This document shows positions 23,574 to 34,751 of a stretch of 64,000 bases of DNA, one piece after another. Origin of the DNA: Nymphaea colorata (Eukaryota > Streptophyta > Magnoliopsida > Nymphaeales > Nymphaeaceae); contig NC_045139.1 in NCBI RefSeq assembly GCF_008831285.2, forward strand, positions 33,577,706 through 33,641,705, written 5' to 3'. The translations under genes were made by a program, and so were the position numbers. The notes under the pieces are model-generated. The model saw only the letters and a list, made by a program, of their open reading frames with translations, was not told the origin of the DNA and made no database searches. Numbering within the stretch: the first letter of the stretch is position 1; each line of letters opens with the position of its first letter.

Positions 23574-23581
23574 TATAAAAG
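23574..23581 (+). promoter_or_regulatory. TATA box of FPA
   Basis: TATAAAAG in GC-richer context, about 370 bases before the ATG. The implied 5' UTR (about 23605-23946) is CT-rich and contains no upstream ATG, which supports the chosen start. Confidence 0.65.
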
Positions 23582-23946
23582 GGAGAGATGGACGGGCGGG
23601 GGCTCATCCGCCTCTCGCAGACGCGAACCAATCCCTTCTCTCTCTCTCTATATCGGTTGCAGTCCTAAGATCCCAACCCTAGAACACCCTGCCCTCGATT
23701 TCTATCCACGAATCTCCCATTCCTTCTCCGATACCTTCTTCGTCTTCCTCTGTAGGAGCGCTTCAGCCCATTGGACGATTTCGAGACCTAACTCCATTCA
23801 CCCGCTTCTGAAACTTACCTTTGTCCTTCTTTCTCTTTGGGTCCAAAGCCTAACCCAAGAATCTCCAACCTTCTTCTCCCTGCGCTTCTCGGGGTTCCTC
23901 TTCGGCTCAGGTGCACCTTATCTTGTTCCCGTCCTGTCTGAAGAAG

Positions 23947-25866
23947 ATGCCGCCTCCTCCAAATAAGTCGGATTCCAATCCCAACAACAGAAATTTTGGT
24001 AAAAATGCGTCCGATGATGCTGCGGAAAAAGAAGAGATCTCCATGAACAACCTATGGGTCGGGAACTTGTCCCCGGATACCACGGATGCAGATCTCAACG
24101 AGGTTTTTGGCAAATTTGGCACGCTTGACAGCGTGTGCTCATATGCTTCTAGAAATTTCGCGTTCATTTACTTCAAGCGCCCGGAGGATGCCAAGAAAGC
24201 CAAGGATACGCTACAGGGCACCACGATTCGTGGGAATCCGATTAAGATTGAGTTTGCACGACCGGTTGGTTATTTCTGTTGCTTTTCAGTTAGATTTTCT
24301 TCTTGGTCGATGGTTGTGGTGGTATCGTTGTACGTCAGGGTGCCAAAACTGTTGTTTATTTTATTTCATTTGTGTGATTCCTTATTTCCCTTTCTCTTGG
24401 TTCCTTATCGATCATTTCGTGCGCGATGAGATTGGCGGCAGAGCACCTGCCTTGCGGTGAGATCCGATTATATAACGTTTTCTTTCAGCAGCACCCACGA
24501 TAATATTGAACTGAACATAGCGTTCGAAGCTTTATATGCAGATTATTCCACAAGCAATGCCATGAGAACAACTTTTTATCCTACTCTGCAATGCTGCAAG
24601 CTTATGGTAGGATAATGGGGTGCTTTAGCATCAAATATGCAACTACAAGACTGAGAAGGTTTACAGACATGCTAGTTGTTGCCTTCATCACTCTTCTTTT
24701 CTTTAAAACTAAGTTTCTCATAAACCGGGAGTTTGGGTTCAGGCTGAATGTGCCGCCTAAGACAAGTTGGTCAATTTGCTTTTGGCTCGATTATTTTAGT
24801 TGATTCATCAGGATTTTGGCTTCTAACGTGTTAAATTTCCCATCCTCTGATCTTACTTGATGAATGAAAAACACAGCAAAATAATGCCCCAAAAATGGGT
24901 TAGGATCTCTCCAAAGTTAATTTCCCGGTGTGGTTTCTATCTAGGTTTGCTGTATGCAATCATGTATCAACATGTAGCACATGAGTGACGTCCAAATGCA
25001 TATGCACGCCCTTATTAGATTGCATCCGACAAAATAAAAGAGCTGACACCACTTGTGATGATACGTTGCCATCTTTTACGTAGTTTCCTTTGTAAAGGTT
25101 TTGAGAATGCTAAACTCTAATTTCCGTAGGATTAGCAGTTGTCAACCTTGGTTACCAATGTCAATAAGTGATATAGAGTCGCACTTAATCCACATCTGAG
25201 CCCTAAATCCTCACCAGACAACGTTGAATTTAACCACCGTCGCCAGCCTATTTCATATAATTCTTCTAGGGTATGAGTGAGCCAGTGACCCCTTTTCTTC
25301 ACCAATTTCATATGACTATAGTTTGAAAAGTATGGATTGACATGTGATTGATGATAGAACATTACGATCTTTGAGTTAAACAAATTTCTACTTTGTATTT
25401 CTGATGTAATTATATATGAGTCTTTTATGTTTTGACCAAAACATCATGCTTTTGTTATATCGTCAAAAGAAGGAAATGAAAAATTTAATTAAGAGCTCTC
25501 TTCTCATGAAGAAGCAAGATAAGCGTTATCCATTCTCATCTTGAATCTTCATGATTGACCTGTATTATATATGTGGTATGAAGTTTAAATCTAGTCGATT
25601 GATTGAATGTGTGCATGAGTGGGTGGATGAACATTCCATCACGTAACGTGAGACTGTCCTTATCACAACCCTCTTTATTTGACCCACCCGAGGGGAAAAG
25701 GTCCCTGAGACACCCCATTTCATCTCGTGATTGAATGTCTGAAACGTTTGCCATCCCTTCATACCAAATCATTTATTCTTGTAAATAAATTTTAACTTTT
25801 TTTTTGGTTGGTTGGATTTACTTGTCATCTAAAGAAAGCAAAAATTCAAAGTAAAGGACTCTCTCT

Positions 25867-25915
<49 letters not shown>

Positions 25916-28900
25916 ACTCACTCACTCTTACACACACACACACACACACGTGCACACATGGAATAGGGTGAAAAAATTAATCAAATCAAAAAGTTGGTAG
26001 TAAACATTTATGAGACATGCATGTTACCCAAAAGTTTTAACACTGAAATTCAATTTCTTGTATCCAAATGTGAGAGATTCCTTTTGCTGATCAAGCCTTA
26101 TATTTCATCCCCAAACAGTTCGTTAATTTTCGTTTATTAGCTAATATCAATTCCATATCTTGCGCAGCTCACACATAGATGCACACACACTAAGCATACA
26201 CTTATTCTAAGTGGATCCAACCGCATAGGAATTTTGGACTGTGTATAAGCTTCATTTTGGGACAGGATATGCAAGTGGTCGTAGGGAGATGAGGATGAGA
26301 TTGGAAGTTTGCAATGAGATGTTTGGCTGGTTGGGAGTGGACACGAGAATGGAGATGAGCTTTGGGTCTTCCATATTCTATTGTTTCATCATGAATATTT
26401 ATCTGATAAATCCACTCTAACATTTCCAGCCTCATATTCAGTCCCATTCCACGTGTGCCTTATCCCTGTCTCCTAGATAAAGGATCATCTGAAAGCTTGC
26501 ATTAAGAATAACAATTGTTTCTCTATGTTGTGGAGAAATTTTACAATTTTTTCTTCTGTTTCTGTATAAGTAGCATATACAAATGCGTAAAATAACTTCT
26601 ATACATAGGTTAGCCATCTTCGTAATAACTAAGAATTACATTACAGGCTTTTGGATGTTAGGGCATCTTGTGTCAATTGGCATTTCAAAATTCAAAGTGC
26701 TAATTTTCCTTTAATGATATGTAAACCTTGCCTTCATTTATATTGCTATAGGTTCCAATTTTTTCTCTACCAATTAGATGCTTCTGCCCAACTGGGAAGA
26801 TTAGGACCGTGTCTTAGTGGTGTCTTAGGTAACCTTCAGTTTACGGGATGCTATAAAAAGACGTGGCAGGATGAAGAAATTTTTTAACTTATTATTTTTC
26901 CTTTAAGGCTGTATTTGAGAATTTTGAAGGCACACAAAACTTATCTAAGATCAGTACATGCTTATCCTAGGTGAAACTTATCTAGGAGAATTTGTCTTTG
27001 AGCAATTTCTTTCTCGGTGGCAACCTGATGAGCGGCAAGGAGTATGACTAAACTGGCTTAGAGTCCACCCAATGGATTTGGAAGTTGATGACTATAGGAG
27101 TCTTTGATTGAATGCAATATCTGAGTTGACGTTTACATGTCCAAGCCAATGAAGCCTCCCAAGTCACAACTGCTCCTTTTCTATGTAAAAGGAATATCCT
27201 GAATCCAATGAAAAAGAGAAACATAACTAAAATGAACAAATGCAATGTCACAGGACTAAATTCAGTGGTTGAAGAATGGTGATGGTGCCTGCAGGGCGAA
27301 CAATAACTTGAAGATGAGCTTCAAAGCCCAGATGCAATTGAGGTGCAAATGCAACAGCAGGGATGGGTTACTATGGTTGTGAGTCACTTGATTTGCCGGA
27401 GTTGGTTGACAGGGGATTGGAAGGTGAAGTTGCTAAGAGGGATAAGTTATATTGGGAACATAATTAGGGTACAGTTTTACTATTTGAATTTCTAAAGTAA
27501 ATTACAATTCAAATCGACTAAAATGTTCTTAGTATCTTCATCCTTATTACGTTACTGGTCTAAAAGATTGATAGCGCTAACTATTAAAACAAATACCCAT
27601 ACTTCAGATATTTTAATTTCCAAAAATCCATAAACCAATGTGTAGGACTGTAGGTTACGATTTTTTTTTTCATAAAATGGGTTGCTTAAGGATTTAAAAG
27701 AAAACATAATGAACTTTTCATATAATTCATATTTATGTGTAGTTCTTCTTTTCAATTTAAGAAAACTTATTGACAGCTGTACTACTGCTGTTTTTAATCA
27801 TTTATATTATCTAGTATTTCATTAAACAACTAAGATAATATAATTGTTATATGATAGACAAGTACTGAGTGTGAATTTTATGTGTTATATTATTGTCAAA
27901 TGTTCACATAGGTGGTTATATGTTGTTTTTATATTGACATTTGTTTATACTTTACATATATTAGGACTTTGGTGTTTCTATTTCTTTTTACTATTTTTAT
28001 GAAATTATTTGGTTGGGAAGCTGATGCTTCAATGCCTCACTTCATGCCAGTTAAAACACTCATCTTGTGTCTGCTCATCACATCTAGCAATTTTGAAACC
28101 CAGTTTAAAAGGCGTGCACGTCTATGGATGCAATTTCTTCCCTCAATCAGACATGGCTTGAGGTGAAAAACACCAATAGTTGTTGGAAGCAGTACGTTTG
28201 GGGACATAAATTAGTATATAAGAATGGTCAACATCACATCCTTTTGTTCCTACTTTTGAATTCTGCAACCTTCTTTTGCAATTTGGAGCTAGAGCTTGGC
28301 TTCTGTGATAAGCAATTGGGGCATTGTCTTTCACTAATTCCTGTTTTTGTTAATTGCTTATTTATCTGTAGACATACGTGGGTGGAGAAAATCTTGCATA
28401 CTGTAGGGTCCATCCTCTGGATTTGAAGTCAGTATAGGGGAACTGGACGGTTAAACGATGCTTATAAAAAAACTATGATTTGTGATAGCTACCAAGGCCA
28501 GTGTGGAACAACTATTTTATGTTCTGTGGATTGATTGGGTCATTTAGCAATTGCATAGTATGCCGTGCCTATCTGTATTATATATAAAAAAAATTCCAAG
28601 TAATTCATTTGATATTTCATGCATGCTATGCTGACTTTGATGTGGCATGTAAACACTGATTGGATTGTCTTACAGTCGTCTGTTTGTTTCACTGGATTGA
28701 TCATCTTATATCTAACCTCTATAATAATGTTGTTATTTCTACTAGTAATTATTGCTATTATTATCAATTTCATGAGGTGGTAGGTTTTTTATTTTCCTAA
28801 TGAGCATCAGGAATGTCTTGCTTATATATGAGCTGGAGGTAGTAGTATCGTCTTTTTTGTGGATATTGACGGAAGAAGTGAATATCTGACAGCAGAAATT

Positions 28901-31900
28901 TAATGGTTCGGGGTTGCTTCTAGCAGCATTGGTTTGATTGTATTCTTATTAGTCTTATTTAAATGTGTAGTTCACTACTATTTTGTGAAATAGCTGTCCC
29001 ATAAAGCATCTGATTCCGGTTTATCTGTTTCATATCTTTAGTTCTGAAGCTTCTGAATGCAATATGCCCTGTAGCTTTCCGAGATGTGAATTCTGTTGCC
29101 ATCTATTCCTGATGCAGATCTATTTAGCTTTCAAGTGCTTTTCGTTACTGACTTTATGACATTGATTAGCTTTTTCCTCCCCTAATTTTCTTTCATTTGT
29201 TTCTTTTCCAGGCTAAGCCAGGGAAGCAACTGTGGATAGGAGGGATAAGCTCTTCTGTTACAAAGGAGCAGCTGGAGAATGAATTTTTGAAGTTTGGAAA
29301 AATTGAAGAATTCAAATTTCTCAGGGATAGAAATTCAGCTCTTGTTGGGTACATTCGGTTGGAAGATGCTGCTGCTGCTTTGAAAAATTTGAATGGAAAA
29401 CGTATTGGTGGTGAAGCCATAAGAGTGGATTTTCTAAGATCTCACCCTTCAAAACGAGTATGCTGTATTTATCCTACTGGGTTCATCTTCTTGCTTACAA
29501 CCAATCATTCAATCCACCAACACCTTTTGTTTTTAATAGCATTTCTGCTGTCCTGACAGGATAGTTGGAGTGATTTTCATGACTCAAGAGATGGCTCCTA
29601 CAGTAACAGGAGAAGTGGGGGCCATCCAGATCCATTATGGATGCCGCCAGAACAGAACTTTCCAGATTCATCTGGCTTCGGGCACAAGAGGTATCAGGTA
29701 AATTTCTTAATGCCCTTATCTCATTAGGGCAATGCCTTAGAAAGTAAGTAAAAAGGAGTGCCGCACCTAGTCGGCCGACAATGTTTGAGCTACTTTAATG
29801 CTTGATGATCCTGCAACAAAATCTTGCTTGTGTGCGGTTTGGACACTTCAATTCTTTAATGAAAACCTGAAAATATAGTTTTTAAGATTCATTGCCATGC
29901 TAATCTTGATCACATCTAACAAGGGTTTTATGTGTGGTATCTGATGTTTGGCTAATATATCTATCAAAAGTCAAACCATGTCTATGCTGGGGCTTTTTTT
30001 GTCTATTGTGTGTTTTTTCATGCTTATGCATGTAGTTTATGAATATGTTTTTCCTGTTAAAATGTTTTAGATCCTTCTGGCACAATTCTGGCTTGTTAGG
30101 GATGGATAGCTAATCGGTTTAGTATTTGTTTCAAATAATTTTGGTGCTGGCTGTCTACCTTTTTTGCATCTACGACTAGGCATATGTGTGAAAGGTTCAA
30201 ATATTAAATGCTATTCTTACATCACTGGATTTGACTCATAAAATGATCAAACTACTCCTTTTCAATTTTTTTTTACATTGACTGCTAGTTAGTTCATTTG
30301 CAGCTTTCCTATATAATTGGACTTTTTAGTATACATTGATCACATTTATTTTTGAGAGTAACTAGCTTTTTGTTATTTTTTTTAGCAATCCCAGGCATTT
30401 GGTGGGGGGCGTAAAGAAGGTCCCCCAAGTAATGTTCTGTGGATAGGATATCCACCATCTGTCCAGATTGATGAACATATGTTGCACAATGCTATGATTC
30501 TGTTCGGTGAAATTGAGCGAATTAAATGCTTTCCAGCCAGACATTACTCCTTTGTTGAATTCAGAAGTGTTGATGAAGCCAGGCGTGCGAAAGAAGGCTT
30601 GCAAGGTCGCCTTTTTAATGATCCCAGGATTCAGATATTGTTCTCTAGCAGTGAAGGGGGTCACGGTGATAGAGATAATCCACCATTTTTTCCAGGCATG
30701 AGGGGTCCTAGGTCAGACATGCTTTACAATGATCCACCATTTGGAGGACCCATGGAAATGTTTGGTCATCCTCGCCCTCCTATTCCAAATAATTTCAGTG
30801 GACCTTTAGGTCCAAATGCTATCCCTGGTGCAAACATGTTGATGCGTCCTTTTCCACCTCAGATTGATCCACTCCTAGCGAACCCTGAGGTTCTTCATTT
30901 AGCAGGCCTTCTCCAGAATCTTCCAGAGGCCAATCTTAACAGTCCAATGGGAACTAACTGGAGAAGGGGATCTCCACCATCAGCTTTAGGAATGCGGCCA
31001 CAGGTTGGTCCTCCTGGTGCTTGGGACAGGGATTCTAGTCCTTTTCAAAGAGAAGCAAAGAGATCTCGCATTGGCAGCCCTTTGCCAATTGACGATGGAT
31101 CATTTCGAGCAAGAGAGGCTAGCGAGCATCACCCTGGGGGTTTTGGGCCACAAAATGAGAGAGGTTTGTTGGGTCCTCCTGTAAATGTTCATAGTCAAGG
31201 TCAGAGTGGTCTTTTACCTGGTCGAGCATCTTCTGTTGATCATCTTGGCCGCAAAGATCACCATTCTTCTGTAGATGATGATTGTTGCTGGCGTGGTGTT
31301 ATTGCTAAAGGTGGGACTCCTGTTTGTAGTGCACGGTGTGTGCCTGTGGGGAAGGGTATAGATGCAACGCTGTAAGTTTTATCTTATTTACTTTTAGTAA
31401 ATGGTCTTTAAAGTTGCTATGATAGATGTTGGCTCAGCATATACACTTTTTTCTCTTACATTTTGCAGTCCTGAAACTGTCAATTAAAGTTTCTATGGTA
31501 GATGTTGGCTCAGCATATACACTTTTTTCTCTTATATTTTGCAGTCCTGAAACTGTCAATTGCTCTGCAAGAACGGGGTTGGATATGCTGACAAAGCACT
31601 ACTCAGAAGCCAGTAGCTTTGATATTGTTTTCTTCTTACCAGATAGTGAAGAAGATTTTGCATCCTACACGGAGTTTCTGAGATATCTGAGTGGAAAAAG
31701 TCGTGCTGGAGTGGCCAAGTTTGATGATGGCACAACATTGTTTCTTGTTCCTCCTTCAGAGTTTTTAACACAGGTTTTGAAGGTGTCTGGTCCTGAACGT
31801 CTTTATGGAGTAGTTTTAAAATTCCCTCAGCAATCTTCCAATTTGCACGTTCAACAGCCACAACACCTTTCTCATATCTCAGGCTCCTCACTACCACCCC

Positions 31901-32973
31901 CACCCCCACCACTGCTTCCACCACAAACCCACTATGTTGATAAGCAGCGAATCCCTTCTGTTCAAGCTGATCATGTCAGGATACCTGGTAAAGAGGATGT
32001 TTCACAAATGAACTACACAAGGGGTTTGAATGAGGAATCTATTGGTGTTCCTGGTGCTGCAAACCCTTCACCTGGTGATCCTCGTACAGCACAGTCAGGT
32101 GCAGTAGATTATGGCAGCAACACAACTGCCTCTCAGGTTTCATTGACACCAGAGCTTATTGCCACATTGACTGCTCTTCTACCTGGGACTGTGCAGTCAT
32201 CAGCTTCAGGTGCTGCGCAGTTGCCCTTGAGCTCAGCATCAAAGCTTCCTTCTTTCTCACCAAGCATGGCATCTGAGAAATCAGTGCCATCTCATGGATG
32301 GCAACATGAACAGTCCATTCTTGGTGGTTCTGTTCCACAATCTAGGGAAGAGCAAGCAAGCCATCCATCTCAGCAGTTAGGACTTCCATATAACAATCAT
32401 TCATCACTTCTCTCACAATATGGAAACCTTGGAAGTGTTGGAAATGGTCCAGAACATTCACAGATAATCAACAGTGCACAAGTTGTGAACCCTAACTTCA
32501 TGCACTCACAAACCAGCATATCAAGTGGGTCTGCTGCTGGCTTTGTAACTCCTTCACAAGGTGGACAGTATGTGGTTCCTCCTGGTCAGCAGTATCAATT
32601 TGAAGCTTCAAATGCTGTCCAGAACTATGGCCTCGTAGGTGCTCAAGATGGCAGTGGAGTCTACCAGTCTTCAGTTCTTCCACAGGCCACCTCTGTCTCA
32701 GCTTCTATTCAGTCACAAATTGGAAGTATGGCTCAATCGCAGGCACAATTAGGAGCTGGTAAACTTAGCACGGAATTATCCGGTCAAATTCAGCAGCTTC
32801 AGTCTATGTCAGCAGGAACAAGTCAGGCTACTTCTGAGAGTGAGGCTGAAAAAAATTTGCGCTACCAGTCAACGCTGCAGTTTGCTGCCAACCTTCTCTT
32901 TCAGATTCAGCAGCAGCAACAGCAGCAGCAACCAAATGCCCCAGTCTTCCAAGGCTCCGGAGAGCAACAATAG
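23947..32973 (+). CDS. FPA: Flowering-time RNA-binding protein FPA (three RRMs plus SPOC)
   Basis: Five coding exons join in phase: 23947-24264, 29212-29457, 29560-29697, 30386-31371 and 31545-32973, giving 1038 residues (Arabidopsis FPA is about 900). RRM1 spans about residues 34-105 ([19 protein letters not shown]). RRM2 spans about 111-183 ([19 protein letters not shown]). RRM3 spans about 250-325 ([19 protein letters not shown]). The SPOC domain (about 534-660) is split by the last intron. A Gln/Ser/Pro-rich tail ends in QQQQQQQQ and GSGEQQ. FPA acts in the nucleus, promoting proximal poly(A)-site choice, including on antisense FLC transcripts, and belongs to the autonomous flowering pathway. 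Arabidopsis FPA limits its own expression by early polyadenylation in intron 1; here intron 1 is very long (24265-29211). The last intron has a duplicated 3' splice site. Confidence 0.96.
24265..29211 (+). other. FPA intron 1 (about 4.9 kb)
   Basis: GT at 24265 and CAG at the 29211 boundary, phase 0. It contains a long microsatellite (25861-25950) and several AATAAA-like motifs, for example around 25784. No convincing coding exon or transposon protein was seen inside. By analogy with Arabidopsis, a proximal poly(A) site could lie here. Confidence 0.8.
25861..25950. repeat. (CT)n(CACT)n(CA)n microsatellite
   Basis: About 45 bases of CT, then CACT units, then CA units, inside FPA intron 1. Confidence 0.95.
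31410..31561 (+). repeat. 76-bp tandem duplication with a second 3' splice site in FPA
   Basis: Copies at 31410-31485 and 31486-31561 differ at three positions. Each contains the polypyrimidine tract, TTTTGCAG and the exon start TCCTGAAACTGTCAATT. Splicing to the first acceptor (exon from 31469) reads LPETVN and then TAA at 31485-31487. Splicing to the second (from 31545) reads on through the SPOC domain. Confidence 0.95.
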
Positions 32974-33272
32974 TGGACATCTTCTATCAGGTGTGTATTT
33001 CTATTTTGCTTTTTATTCTTGTAAATATTCTGGGGTATCTATTTCTTCTTAAGATTGCATGCATTAGATTCATTCTCCCTGCTCTGCATGATATTCGATT
33101 CTTGTTATCTTTGAACTGTTACACTGGCTTAACTCTGTTCGTGCTTTTAGGCAAGCGTTTTCTAAATTATATATCCCTATTTTTGTCATCATGATCTTCT
33201 CCCATTCGGTACTCCGAGAGCTTCAGAGTTCAGATTATGCATGATATCACTGTGTCTTAAAGGAGAGGAGGG

Positions 33273-33278
33273 AATAAA
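33273..33278 (+). terminator. Candidate FPA poly(A) signal
   Basis: AATAAA followed by A-rich sequence, 300 bases after the stop codon. The actual cleavage site is not known. A GT-AG 3' UTR intron starting near 32991 is also possible. Confidence 0.4.
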
Positions 33279-33299
33279 AAAATAAGTAGGAGTTATCTG

Positions 33300-34477
33300 T
33301 GATGCCATGGTTATTATACAATAAGTATGAATTTTGTATTTTGTATTTTGAGTTGAAGGATGTCTAAAGACTCTAAACTCTAAACCTTCATTATTACATG
33401 CTTGTTAGCATTTTTTATTTAGTTTTATATTTTGTTTAGTTTTTGCAGTGATACAAGTTGAAACAACTAAATTTTTTATAATTTTGCAATGCAGTAGATG
33501 CACTGGAAAATTCAGGATTTTCCTTCGTATATTTTGCATCTTGTCCTATATAATGTTATCCATGGTTCAACAATAAACAAAGCCATTGGTTTCTTGCCAC
33601 ACCCGCACCCGAGTCATGTCGACTCGTCAACCTTTGTGAAGGTTTTGTGTTACTTAGCAAACATGCTACCATCTGTACCTCACATATTCTTTTAACAGGG
33701 AGAAGTCAGAAGAAAATATGTGAGTTTTAAATTTTTAATTGATTAAAGTTGGATAATGTTATGCTACTAACCCTAACTCTATTTTTATGATAAATAAATT
33801 AATTATACTAGTAACTTGTTGCCTGTTAAAAGTGGGGTTAATCTATCATTCAAGATCCATTGTCTCTTCACGATTGATTTGCAAAACTCATTGTCATCAA
33901 AAGGTAATTTGAGCAAAATCTCGCGATATTTACAAGATGAACAAGTAAAATAAAAATATGGGGAAAATCTTTCCAGATTTTGACAATCTCTGAAAAAAAT
34001 GAAGATCTCGTGATTTTTTTATGTTTTTTCACTTTTTAGTTTCTAGTCTCATTTATTTTATTTTTTGTAATTTCGAGGGTTTTTGAAAAATTTCCCAGAT
34101 TTTTTGCTATATTTTCGAAAAAAACTTTACCGATATTTTTTTGAGAATGATAGTTATGAGTTTGAAACAAAATATAGACTTTATTCATAACAATGAATTT
34201 TTCCGTGTGCATATATGCTCCAGCATGCAGGTGTAGGTCTGCAAGTGCATGTACCAGGTATATGTGAGCATGCATACCTTTGAATATGTAAGGTCAATAT
34301 TCTACAAGTACGCTGTGTTCCATTGAAATTCTCTTTGAAAGACATGGACAAGTTTATAGTAATGAATGCACTTGCAATCTTTTTGCATGTTACTTGTCTT
34401 AAACAAAAAGTGTTCATGCATAAAGCTTGTCATCCAGCTAGATCAATCAACTCATTTTCTTGACCCAAATTGGTATG
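33300..34477. other. Intergenic, nothing recognised
   Basis: AT-rich sequence. A T-rich stretch at 34010-34140 resembles the first 120 bases of the window in wording and composition, perhaps copies of one old repeat. Confidence 0.35.
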
Positions 34478-34751
34478 AATAAGAACATATGTATGTGTGC
34501 ATGTATGCTATGTTTGTACTATGTCTTTTTCCTTGACTTCAAGTTAAATTGGGTTAGACGAATGGCTTATCTTGTGTATTTGCCTGTTGTTACTTGAGTT
34601 TGGTATTTGGATAAAATAAGAACATATGTATGTGTGCATGTATGCTATGTTTGTACTATGTCTTTTTCCTTGACTTCAAGTTAAATTGGGTTAGACGAAT
34701 GGCTTATCTTGTGTATTTGCCTGTTGTTACTTGAGTTTGGTATTTGGATAA
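34478..34751. repeat. Perfect 137-bp tandem duplication
   Basis: 34478-34614 and 34615-34751 appear identical, starting AATAAGAACATATGTATG and ending TATTTGGATAA. Perfect identity means a recent event or an assembly artefact. Confidence 0.93.

Noticed and set aside
25132-25383. 83-residue minus-strand frame in FPA intron 1
   Set aside because: No recognisable domain, no splice or promoter context; consistent with chance or an old repeat.
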